From the NCBI RefSeq assembly GCF_002116635.1, contig NZ_LQPW01000153.1, positions 1 to 45,511 on the forward strand: a stretch of 45,511 nucleotides of DNA. The letters run 5' to 3'. Made by a program: the position numbers and the translations under genes. Positions 1 through 6,752 of this stretch are shown here, piece by piece. The DNA is from Mycobacterium szulgai. Its GTDB lineage: Bacteria; Actinomycetota; Actinomycetes; Mycobacteriales; Mycobacteriaceae. The first letter of the stretch is position 1, and each line of letters begins with the position of its first letter. Below the pieces are notes generated by a model. The model ran no database searches. It had not been told where the DNA came from and saw nothing but the letters and a program-made list of their open reading frames with translations.

Positions 1-51
1 TGGCAACGGGGGCGCTGCGCTTGGGTACGGGGGCGCCGGCGGGACCGGCGG
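1..51 (+). repeat. 51-bp direct repeat, copy 1 (PGRS)
   Basis: Identical over 51 bases to 637-687; the copies are in the same reading frame (offset 636 = 212 codons). The match may extend beyond the left edge of the window. Confidence 0.85.
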
Positions 52-706
52 GGCCGGCGGCATCGGTGGTAGCGGGTTCAACGGCTTTGCAGGTGGGGAG
101 GGCGGACACGGCGGCATGGGCGGTGACACCCGGCTTATCGGACCAGGTGGTGCCGGTGGCGGCGGTGGTGTCGGCGGCCAGGGTGGCGGCGCGGTGGCTC
201 AGCCGTTCGACGGCGGCATCGGCCGCAACGGTAACGGCGGCGCCGGCGGCGACGGCGGTGCCGGAGGCGCGGGCGGGCTCGCCTCCGCGTACTTGGGAAG
301 CGGCAACTTCCTGCAGCACAGCGGCGGTGACGGCGGTAACGGCGGTGCTGGCGGTGCCGCCGGCGTCAGCATTTACCAGGGCGCCGAGCCCGGCACCGGC
401 GGCGTCGGGGGCACCGGTGGTGCGGGCGGGCAGCGCTACGGCATGTCCGGGCTACCGGGTTCGGACAACCTCGCCAAAGCTGCGGCCACGGTTGTGCAGG
501 CCGTGCAATCCGGCCAGCCCGCACTGCTGGCACAGGCCGCACAATCGGTTCAGCCGCATTTGCTGGTACAGACCGGTGCCATCGGTGCGGCCGGTGGTCC
601 GCCCGTCGCCGAGGATCTGCCGCTTTGGGGCCATGGTGGCAACGGGGGCGCTGCGCTTGGGTACGGGGGCGCCGGCGGGACCGGCGGCCTGGGCGCCGGT
701 AGGTAG
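2..706 (+). CDS. PE_PGRS protein, C-terminal part (5' end outside window)
   Basis: The frame is open from the left edge to a TAG at 704-706 and reads as Gly/Ala-rich GGAGG and GGNGG repeats typical of the PGRS part of mycobacterial PE_PGRS proteins. These are exported by ESX-5 and mostly found in the cell envelope. The PE domain must lie upstream of the window. The last 85 residues or so are unusual: the glycine pattern is interrupted by an Ala/Gln/Leu-rich stretch (about 460-590) with two similar units around VQAVQSGQP and AAQSVQPH, after which Gly-rich sequence resumes for about 25 residues. A 51-base stretch at the left edge recurs exactly at 637-687, so part of the gene arose by duplication. 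Family call is secure; the specific function is unknown. Confidence 0.85.
   Translation, partial: GNGGAALGYGGAGGTGGAGGIGGSGFNGFAGGEGGHGGMGGDTRLIGPGGAGGGGGVGGQGGGAVAQPFDGGIGRNGNGGAGGDGGAGGAGGLASAYLGSGNFLQHSGGDGGNGGAGGAAGVSIYQGAEPGTGGVGGTGGAGGQRYGMSGLPGSDNLAKAAATVVQAVQSGQPALLAQAAQSVQPHLLVQTGAIGAAGGPPVAEDLPLWGHGGNGGAALGYGGAGGTGGLGAGR
637..687 (+). repeat. 51-bp direct repeat, copy 2 (PGRS)
   Basis: Exact copy of bases 1-51, close to the stop codon of the PE_PGRS tail. The two copies bracket the non-glycine Gln/Ala segment, so recombination between them would delete 212 codons in frame. Confidence 0.85.
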
Positions 707-848
707 CCCGGGCGCGTTTGTCGGGCACCCAATACCGTTGCGATCGGGCTGATTCTCACGGGTGAATTCCGCGTAGCCGGTTGTTAAGATCCACCACGAT
801 TTCGGATCTGGCAGCAAATTCCATCCCGCGAAAACCGAGGAGACTGGC

Positions 849-1340
849 GTGACGGTTACCGATGACTACCTGGCCAACAACGCCGAATATGCCGGCGGCT
901 TCCAAGGGCCGTTGCCGCTGCCGCCAAGCAAGCACATCGCGGTGTTGGCGTGCATGGATGCCCGGATCGACGTCTACCGTGTGCTCGGCATCAAAGAGGG
1001 CGAGTCACACGTGATCCGCAACGCCGGCGGCGTGGCCACCGACGACGCTATTCGCTCGCTTGCCATCAGCCAGCGGTTGCTGGGCACCCAGGAGATCATC
1101 CTGATTCACCACACCGACTGCGGGATGCTGACATTCACCGACGACGACTTCAAGCGCAGCATCCAGGACGAGACCGGAATCAAGCCGCCGTGGGCGGCCG
1201 AGGCGTTCCCCGATATCGCCGAGGACGTCCGGCAGTCGTTGCGGCGCATCGAAAACAGTCCGTTTGTGACCAAGCATGTGTCGTTGCGCGGGTTCATCTT
1301 CGACGTCGCCTCCGGCAAACTCGAAGAGGTCACGCTGTAG
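849..1340 (+). CDS. canA: Beta-carbonic anhydrase CanA (Rv1284 type)
   Basis: Catalyses reversible hydration of CO2 to bicarbonate in the cytoplasm. The 163-residue protein has the beta-class zinc site: Cys35 in the ACMDAR motif with Asp37/Arg39 as the conserved dyad, and the HHTDCGM motif giving His and Cys ligands near residues 88 and 91. Length and sequence fit the short actinobacterial beta-CA known as Rv1284 in M. tuberculosis. The start is a GTG preceded by a GAGGAG ribosome site (837-842), which fixes it. It lies upstream of cysD in the same direction, an arrangement conserved in mycobacteria, but 256 bases with two strong hairpins separate them, so co-transcription is doubtful. Confidence 0.95.
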   Translation: MTVTDDYLANNAEYAGGFQGPLPLPPSKHIAVLACMDARIDVYRVLGIKEGESHVIRNAGGVATDDAIRSLAISQRLLGTQEIILIHHTDCGMLTFTDDDFKRSIQDETGIKPPWAAEAFPDIAEDVRQSLRRIENSPFVTKHVSLRGFIFDVASGKLEEVTL

Positions 1341-1362
1341 TTCTTTTCACGCTGTAGTTCTT
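1331..1362 (+). repeat. 17-bp tandem duplication over the canA stop codon
   Basis: The unit CACGCTGTAGTTCTTTT at 1331-1347 is followed at once by a second copy of its first 15 bases at 1348-1362. The first copy contains the canA TAG. The duplication therefore repeats the stop-codon region without changing the protein. Confidence 0.85.
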
Positions 1363-1367
1363 CTCGC

Positions 1368-1428
1368 GCTGTCTCGCGTCGGCGAGACAGCAGCCAGGCA
1401 CACCCGCCGCGGCGTGTCGTGTGCCTGG
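1368..1428 (+). terminator. Two tandem perfect hairpins downstream of canA
   Basis: Hairpin 1 pairs 1368-1377 with 1382-1391 (10 bp, GTCG loop). Hairpin 2 pairs 1394-1403 with 1419-1428 (10 bp, 15-nt GC-rich loop). They are two bases apart. Neither has a real U-tract, as is common for mycobacterial terminators. The most likely role is termination of canA; a leader element for cysD is possible if the cysD transcript starts upstream of them. Confidence 0.6.
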
Positions 1429-1503
1429 TTTCTGTGTCGCGATGTCTGTCGGCCCACCTTGACAGGTGGCGCCTTGGCCAATGGTTTCTCAATCGAACCG
1501 TCA

Positions 1504-1532
1504 TTGACACGGCCCATTCTGGCTGGTTCTAT
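1504..1532 (+). promoter_or_regulatory. Candidate cysD promoter
   Basis: A perfect TTGACA (1504-1509) is followed after 17 bases by TTCTAT (1527-1532), about 65 bases before the cysD ATG. The -10 is only a partial match. If real, transcription of cysD begins downstream of the twin hairpins. A second TTGACA at 1459-1464 sits in a small dyad (1454-1469) but has no good -10. Confidence 0.35.
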
Positions 1533-1596
1533 GGCAGGTAATGATGGCAAACTTGGTCAATTCGGCCAACTTTACTGAGAAATATTAAGGAAGCAG

Positions 1597-2526
1597 ATGA
1601 CCGGCACCGTGACAGTCGGCCCCGCGGCCGGGCAGTACGAGTTGAGCCATTTGCGCTCGCTGGAAGCCGAGGCGATCCACATCATCCGCGAGGTCGCCGC
1701 TGAATTCGAGCGGCCGGTGTTGTTGTTCTCCGGCGGCAAGGATTCGATCGTCATGCTGCACTTGGCGCTCAAGGCGTTTCGGCCGGGGCGGCTGCCGTTT
1801 CCGGTGATGCACGTCGACACCGGTCACAATTTCGATGAGGTAATCGCCACGCGCGACGAGCTGGTGGCCGAATCGGGCGTGCGGCTGGTGGTGGCGTCGG
1901 TGCAGGACGACATCGACGCCGGCCGGGTGGTCGAGACGATCCCGTCGAGGAACCCGATCCAGACCGTGACGTTGCTGCGCGCCATCGGCGAGAACAGGTT
2001 CGACGCGGCATTCGGGGGAGCGCGGCGCGACGAGGAGAAGGCGCGGGCTAAAGAGCGCGTGTTCAGCTTCCGCGACGAATTCGGGCAATGGGACCCCAAG
2101 GCCCAGCGGCCCGAGCTGTGGAACCTCTACAACGGCCGCCATCACAAGGGTGAGCACATCCGGGTGTTCCCGCTGTCCAACTGGACCGAGTTCGACATCT
2201 GGTCCTACATCGGAGCGGAGAAGGTTCCGTTGCCCTCAATCTATTTCGCCCACCGGCGCAAGGTATTTGAACGCGACGGGATGCTGCTGGCCGTGCACCG
2301 GCACATGCAGCCGCGGGCCGGCGAGGAGGTCTTCGAGAAGACGGTGCGATTCCGCACTGTCGGCGACGTCACCTGCACCGGTTGCGTGGAGTCCGACGCC
2401 GCCACTGTCGCCGAAGTCATCGCCGAGACCGCGGTGTCGCGGCTGACCGAACGCGGCGCGACCCGCGCCGACGACCGCATCTCCGAGGCAGGGATGGAAG
2501 ACCGTAAGCGGCAGGGGTACTTCTGA
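1597..2526 (+). CDS. cysD: Sulfate adenylyltransferase subunit 2 (CysD)
   Basis: Small subunit of ATP sulfurylase, which makes adenosine 5'-phosphosulfate from ATP and sulfate as the first step of sulfate assimilation. The 309-residue protein belongs to the PAPS-reductase/PP-loop ATP pyrophosphatase family: the SGGKDS loop is at residues 45-50, followed by the HVDTGHNF segment, and the C-terminal DRKRQGYF ending is typical of CysD. An AAGGA ribosome site precedes the ATG. Its stop codon overlaps the start of cysNC (TGATG), so the two subunits are translationally coupled. Corresponds to Rv1285. Confidence 0.97.
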   Translation: MTGTVTVGPAAGQYELSHLRSLEAEAIHIIREVAAEFERPVLLFSGGKDSIVMLHLALKAFRPGRLPFPVMHVDTGHNFDEVIATRDELVAESGVRLVVASVQDDIDAGRVVETIPSRNPIQTVTLLRAIGENRFDAAFGGARRDEEKARAKERVFSFRDEFGQWDPKAQRPELWNLYNGRHHKGEHIRVFPLSNWTEFDIWSYIGAEKVPLPSIYFAHRRKVFERDGMLLAVHRHMQPRAGEEVFEKTVRFRTVGDVTCTGCVESDAATVAEVIAETAVSRLTERGATRADDRISEAGMEDRKRQGYF

Positions 2527-4382
2527 TGACTGCATCTGCTACGACCCTGTTGCGGCTCGCTACGGCCGGCTCCGTAGACGATGGCAAATCCACCTTGATC
2601 GGGCGACTGCTCTACGACTCCAAGGCGGTGATGGAGGACCAGTGGGCGTCGGTGGAGCAGACGTCGAAGGATCGCGGTCACGACTACACCGACCTGGCGC
2701 TGGTCACCGACGGGCTGCGGGCCGAACGCGAACAGGGCATCACCATCGATGTCGCCTACCGCTATTTCGCCACTCCCAAGCGGAAATTCATCATCGCCGA
2801 CACCCCGGGGCACATCCAGTACACCCGCAACATGGTGACCGGCGCTTCCACCGCCCAGCTGGTGATCGTTCTCGTCGACGCCCGGCACGGCTTGCTCGAG
2901 CAGTCCCGCCGGCACGCTTTTCTGGCGTCGCTGCTGGGCATCCGCCACTTGGTGCTCGCGGTCAACAAGATGGACCTGATCGATTGGGACCAAACGAAAT
3001 TCGAAGAGATCCGCGACGAGTTCCATGCCTTCGCCGCCCGCCTGGACGTGCAGGACGTCACCTCCATCCCGCTTTCCGCGCTCAATGGCGACAATGTGGT
3101 GACCAAGTCCGACGTGACCCCGTGGTACGAGGGTCCGGCGTTGCTGACTCACCTCGAAGAGGTGTACATCGCCGGTGACCGCAACCTGGTCGACGTGCGG
3201 TTCCCGGTGCAGTACGTCATCCGGCCACACACCCTCGAGCATCAGGACCATCGCAGCTACGCGGGCACGGTGTCCAGCGGTGTGATGCGTCCGGGTGACG
3301 AGGTGGTCGTGTTGCCGATCGGCAAGACCACCAAGATCACCGCAATCGAGGGCGCGACCGGCCCTGTGGCAGAAGCCTTTCCGCCGATGGCCGTCTCGGT
3401 GAGCCTGGCTGATGAGATCGACATATCCCGCGGCGACATGATCGCCCGTACCAACAACCAGCCCAGGGTCACCCAGGAATTCGACGCGACCGTGTGCTGG
3501 ATGGCCGATTCCGCGGCGCTCGAGCCGGGACGTGACTACGTCATCAAGCACACCACCCGCACCACCCGTGCCCGGGTGACCGCCCTCGACTACCGGCTCG
3601 ATGTCAACACCCTGCACCGCGACAAGAGCGCAACGGCGCTGAAACTCAATGAACTTGGCCGCATCTCGTTGCGTACCCAGGTGCCGCTGCTGCTCGACGA
3701 GTACACCCGCAACGCCAGCACCGGCTCGTTCATCCTCATCGACCCCGACACCAACGGAACGGTGGCGGCCGGCATGGTGTTGCGCGACGGCACGGCCCGC
3801 ACCGCTAGCCCGAACACGGTGCGGCACAAATCGCTTGTGACCGCGGCAGATCGGGCGTGCCGCGGCCGGACCATCTGGCTGACCGGCCTTTCCGGTGCCG
3901 GAAAGTCGTCGGTGGCCATGCTGGTGGAGCAGAAGCTGCTCGAAAGCGGTATTCCCGCTTACGTTCTCGACGGCGACAACCTTCGGCACGGCCTGAACGC
4001 CGATCTCGGGTTCAGCATGGCCGATCGTGCGGAGAACCTGCGCCGCCTGGCGCACGTGGCGACGCTGCTCGCCGACTCCGGTCAAATCGTGCTGGTGCCC
4101 GCTATCAGCCCGCTCGACGAGCACCGGGAGATGGCCCGAAAGGTCCACGCGGACGCCGGATTCGAGTTTTTCGAGGTGTTCTGCGATACGCCGCTGCAGG
4201 AGTGTGAGCGCCGTGACCCCAAGGGGCTCTACGCCAAAGCGCGCAAAGGCGAGATCACCCACTTCACCGGTATCGACAGCCCGTATCAGCGGCCCAAGAA
4301 TCCAGATCTGCGACTCACCCCTGAGCTGTCGTTAGACGAGCAGGCCGACGCCGTCATCGACCTGCTGGGGCCGCGGTCGTAG
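2526..4382 (+). CDS. cysNC: Bifunctional sulfate adenylyltransferase GTPase subunit / APS kinase (CysNC)
   Basis: A 618-residue fusion. Residues 1 to about 430 are CysN, an EF-Tu-like GTPase that drives APS synthesis with CysD: GSVDDGKST P-loop (about 15-23), DTPGH (about 92) and NKMD (about 146). Residues from about 445 are CysC, the APS kinase that phosphorylates APS to PAPS: Walker A GLSGAGKSS (about 454-462) and the DGDN-R motif (about 482). PAPS feeds sulfation and sulfite/cysteine production, and channels through the CysD/NC complex. The ATG overlaps the cysD stop. Fusion of CysN and CysC is normal in mycobacteria (Rv1286). Confidence 0.97.
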   Translation: MTASATTLLRLATAGSVDDGKSTLIGRLLYDSKAVMEDQWASVEQTSKDRGHDYTDLALVTDGLRAEREQGITIDVAYRYFATPKRKFIIADTPGHIQYTRNMVTGASTAQLVIVLVDARHGLLEQSRRHAFLASLLGIRHLVLAVNKMDLIDWDQTKFEEIRDEFHAFAARLDVQDVTSIPLSALNGDNVVTKSDVTPWYEGPALLTHLEEVYIAGDRNLVDVRFPVQYVIRPHTLEHQDHRSYAGTVSSGVMRPGDEVVVLPIGKTTKITAIEGATGPVAEAFPPMAVSVSLADEIDISRGDMIARTNNQPRVTQEFDATVCWMADSAALEPGRDYVIKHTTRTTRARVTALDYRLDVNTLHRDKSATALKLNELGRISLRTQVPLLLDEYTRNASTGSFILIDPDTNGTVAAGMVLRDGTARTASPNTVRHKSLVTAADRACRGRTIWLTGLSGAGKSSVAMLVEQKLLESGIPAYVLDGDNLRHGLNADLGFSMADRAENLRRLAHVATLLADSGQIVLVPAISPLDEHREMARKVHADAGFEFFEVFCDTPLQECERRDPKGLYAKARKGEITHFTGIDSPYQRPKNPDLRLTPELSLDEQADAVIDLLGPRS

Positions 4383-4431
4383 CGTCTGGCCACAGCAAAC
4401 TCGCAGCGCCGTGGTGGCACAATCGGTGACC

Positions 4432-4914
4432 ATGCGGATGTCGGCCAAAGCGGAGTACGCGGTGCGGGCGATGATCCAGCTGGCCACCGCCGACAGCGGC
4501 ACCCTGGTCAAGACCGATGATTTGGCGCAGGCACAAGGCATCCCGCCGCAGTTTCTGGTCGACATTCTGACCAATCTGCGCACCGATCGGCTGGTCCGCA
4601 GCCACCGCGGCCGCGAGGGCGGCTACGAACTGGCCCGGCCGGGGCACGAGATCAGCATCGCCGATGTGCTGCGCTGTATCGACGGGCCACTGGCCAGCGT
4701 CCGCGACATCGGGTTGGGTGACCTGCCCTATTCCGGGCCCACCGTGGCCTTGACCGACGTGTGGCGGGCGCTGCGGGCCAGCATGCGGTCGGTGCTGGAG
4801 GAAACCACCTTGGCTGACGTTGCCGGCGGGGCCTTACCCGAACACGTGGCGCAACTCGCAGACGCCTATCGGGAACAGGAGAGCAAGCGCCACGGCGCCG
4901 CCCGCGGCGACTGA
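4432..4914 (+). CDS. Rrf2-family transcriptional regulator (Rv1287 type)
   Basis: A winged-helix regulator of 160 residues that begins MRMSAKAEYAVRAM, the standard Rrf2 N-terminus; the recognition helix region includes GIPPQFLVDIL and the wing RGREGGYEL. A GTG 21 bases upstream is in frame, but the family start is the ATG at 4432. Iron-sulfur members such as IscR and NsrR need three cysteines; only one Cys is visible here (in LRCIDGP), so this protein should not bind a cluster in the usual way. It lies 49 bases after cysNC, which makes it a candidate regulator of sulfate assimilation, comparable to the cluster-free CymR of Bacillus. That role is inference. Confidence 0.88.
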   Translation: MRMSAKAEYAVRAMIQLATADSGTLVKTDDLAQAQGIPPQFLVDILTNLRTDRLVRSHRGREGGYELARPGHEISIADVLRCIDGPLASVRDIGLGDLPYSGPTVALTDVWRALRASMRSVLEETTLADVAGGALPEHVAQLADAYREQESKRHGAARGD

Positions 4915-4942
4915 CTTTTGTCCGGCGACCTGCCTGCGCCGG

Positions 4943-5329
4943 CTAGCCCGAGCCGTAAGGGCGCGTGAGGATCTCCATGGCGTGCCCGCCCGGATCGCGG
5001 AAATACACGCCGCGGCCGCCGTCTCTGGTGTTGATCTCGCCGGGGCGTTCGGCCCGTGGATCCGCCCAATGCGCCAAGCCGCGTGAGGTGATCTTGCCGT
5101 AGATCGCGTCGAACTCTTCGTCGGAAACCAGGAACGCATAATGCTGTGGCCTGATCTCGTCGCCGTCGCGGACGTCGGCGTAATCCAAGCTGGCGCCATG
5201 TTCGAGCGTGACGACCAGGAAATGCCCGAACGGTTGCGGGCTGGGCAGACCGAACAGCTCAGCGAGGAACTCCGCGGACTCCCGCTTGTCGTGCGACGCG
5301 ACGATTGTGTGGTTGAAACTGATGCCCAT
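4943..5329 (-). CDS. VOC-superfamily protein (glyoxalase/dioxygenase-like)
   Basis: A 128-residue protein with the paired beta-alpha-beta-beta-beta units of the vicinal oxygen chelate fold. Possible metal-ligand segments are FNHTIVAS at the N-terminus, the HYAFLV strand, and the C-terminal DPGGHAMEIL. The ATG at 5329 is chosen over longer in-frame starts because AAGGGA lies just upstream and the VOC fold begins directly after it. The substrate cannot be told. It is followed on the same strand by no close gene; its upstream neighbour on the same strand is another VOC gene, 92 bases away. Confidence 0.82.
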   Translation of the reverse strand: MGISFNHTIVASHDKRESAEFLAELFGLPSPQPFGHFLVVTLEHGASLDYADVRDGDEIRPQHYAFLVSDEEFDAIYGKITSRGLAHWADPRAERPGEINTRDGGRGVYFRDPGGHAMEILTRPYGSG

Positions 5330-5421
5330 CTGCTTCCCTTCTGCTCGGCGAGCGTGCCTGTCTGTGCAGTGACACGCCGCTACGGCTGTCATTCTGTGCA
5401 CGCTCGCGGCCCACGCCGCGC

Positions 5422-5844
5422 TTACTTCGGGGCGGTGAGCTCGAGAGCGATGTTGTCGGGGTCGCGGAATTCCAGAATGTAGGACGGCCCAATGTCTTTG
5501 ACCGGTTCATGCACGATACCGAGATCGTCGAGATGCGTTGCGGCCGCATCCAATTCGGCTTTGCTGCCCATCCGGAACGCGATGTGGTCCAAGCCGGTGC
5601 GGTTTTCGTCGAAGCGGTCTGCGCTCACCGGCCGCAGTCCCAGCAGCGCGCCGCCCAGGTCGTAGATGACACCGCCGAACAAGAAGCCCAGCTGGCGCCG
5701 GGTTGCTTCGTCGGCGTTCTCGGGAAGCTCGATGAGTACCGGCCAATCGAACACGCTCTCGTAGAACGCGCGGGACCGCTCGATGTCGGTCACGGTGAGC
5801 CGGACATGGGCAATGGACGTGCTGATGAGGGCCATCCACTCCAT
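5422..5844 (-). CDS. VOC-superfamily protein (glyoxalase/bleomycin-resistance-like)
   Basis: A 140-residue VOC protein: strand IAHVRLTVTD, then ERSRAFYESVFDWP helix, LDHIAFRM strand, and the C-terminal DPDNIALEL typical of glyoxalase-like proteins. The ATG at 5844 gives a compact protein that starts just before the fold. An alternative is the in-frame ATG at 5835. An AGAATC at 5851-5856 reads GATTCT on the minus strand and ends exactly 6 nt before the 5844 ATG, which fits a leaderless mRNA and supports this start. Divergent from the F420 oxidoreductase gene, whose GTG is 17 bases away. Confidence 0.83.
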   Translation of the reverse strand: MEWMALISTSIAHVRLTVTDIERSRAFYESVFDWPVLIELPENADEATRRQLGFLFGGVIYDLGGALLGLRPVSADRFDENRTGLDHIAFRMGSKAELDAAATHLDDLGIVHEPVKDIGPSYILEFRDPDNIALELTAPK

Positions 5845-5849
5845 GCTGC

Positions 5850-5856
5850 CAGAATC
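5850..5856. promoter_or_regulatory. Shared bidirectional -10 element for two leaderless genes
   Basis: The 7-mer CAGAATC lies at the exact centre of the 17-bp gap between the start codons at 5844 (minus) and 5862 (plus). On the plus strand CAGAAT (5850-5855) is 6 nt before the GTG. On the minus strand GATTCT (5856-5851) is 6 nt before the ATG. Both spacings equal that of a -10 hexamer driving a leaderless transcript. The hexamers match TANNNT only at the second A and last T. Confidence 0.45.
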
Positions 5857-5861
5857 GGTTC

Positions 5862-6752
5862 GTGCGGATTGGGATGACTTTGCCGGTGATGGAGCCTGAC
5901 GTCGACGCGGCCGTGCTGCATGATTGGGCCCGGGCAATCGATACGGGGCCGTTCTCGTCACTGTGCTGGGGGGAGCGCATCGCGTTCGACAATCCCGACA
6001 GTCTCACGCTGCTCGGCGCGCTGGCTTCCTGGACCGACCGGGTGCGGCTGGTGACGACGGTGATCGTGCCCCAGTTGCACGACCCGGTCATGCTGGCCAA
6101 GGCGCTGGCAACCGGCGATATGTTGAGCCGCGGCCGGTTGACGGTGGGCATCGGCGTGGGCGGCAGGCACGAGGATTACCACGCCGTCGGCGCTGACCCC
6201 AAGACCCAGACGATGCGCGCCATGGCGCAACGCGTGGCGGTGATGAAGCGGGTGTGGGCCGGTGAGAAGACCACCGACTCGGTGCGCCCGGTGGGCCCGA
6301 TGCCCGTGCAGGCCGGCGGGCCGCAGCTGCTGGTGGGCACTATCGGACCCAAGACCGTGCGCAGCGCCGCGGCGTGGGCCGACGGAATGGCCGGCACCAC
6401 GCTGGACCTCGACGTCGTCAAGCAGAACGAGCTGTACGACGTGGCACGGACGGCGTGGGCCGAGGCCGGCAAGCCCAAACCCCACCTGGCGACGTCTTTC
6501 TGGTTCGCCATCGGATCGCCGGACGAGGCTCGTGCCCAGGTGCATGCCCATCTGCGGCGTTATATGAACTGGATTCCCGCCGAGTATGTCGACGCGATGG
6601 CGCCGATGACCGGCTGGGCCGGCAGTGAAGAGGAGCTAACGGCGGTGCTACGACGCTTCGAAGACATCGGCACCGACGAGGTCCACCTGATCCCGACCAG
6701 TTCCGACATCGGTCAGCTGCACCGAGCCGCCGAGGTGGCCGCCGAGTTCTAG
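5862..6752 (+). CDS. LLM-class F420-dependent oxidoreductase
   Basis: A 296-residue TIM-barrel protein of the luciferase-like family, the class that in mycobacteria mostly uses coenzyme F420. Visible landmarks are the N-terminal MRIGMTLP strand, LVTTVIVPQLHDP in the middle of the barrel, the GRLTVGIGVGG loop and a later LLVGTIGPKT strand, all in normal order. The GTG start at 5862 has no Shine-Dalgarno sequence but a -10-like hexamer 6 nt upstream, so a leaderless mRNA is likely. Its 3' end overlaps the convergent channel gene by the palindromic CTAG that provides both stop codons. The substrate is unknown. Confidence 0.88.
   Translation: MRIGMTLPVMEPDVDAAVLHDWARAIDTGPFSSLCWGERIAFDNPDSLTLLGALASWTDRVRLVTTVIVPQLHDPVMLAKALATGDMLSRGRLTVGIGVGGRHEDYHAVGADPKTQTMRAMAQRVAVMKRVWAGEKTTDSVRPVGPMPVQAGGPQLLVGTIGPKTVRSAAAWADGMAGTTLDLDVVKQNELYDVARTAWAEAGKPKPHLATSFWFAIGSPDEARAQVHAHLRRYMNWIPAEYVDAMAPMTGWAGSEEELTAVLRRFEDIGTDEVHLIPTSSDIGQLHRAAEVAAEF

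Noticed and set aside
21..752. Long frame across the PE_PGRS tail in a second frame
   Set aside because: Ala/Pro/Arg-rich shadow of the Gly-rich frame; GC-rich repeats keep several frames open.
1276..1578. Possible small gene in the canA-cysD spacer
   Set aside because: Starts inside canA, has no ribosome site and crosses both hairpins; it has a composition typical of chance frames.
2241..4262. 673-codon open frame antisense to cysNC
   Set aside because: High G+C leaves the antisense frame open; the sense frame has all CysN and CysC motifs and correct start and stop signals.
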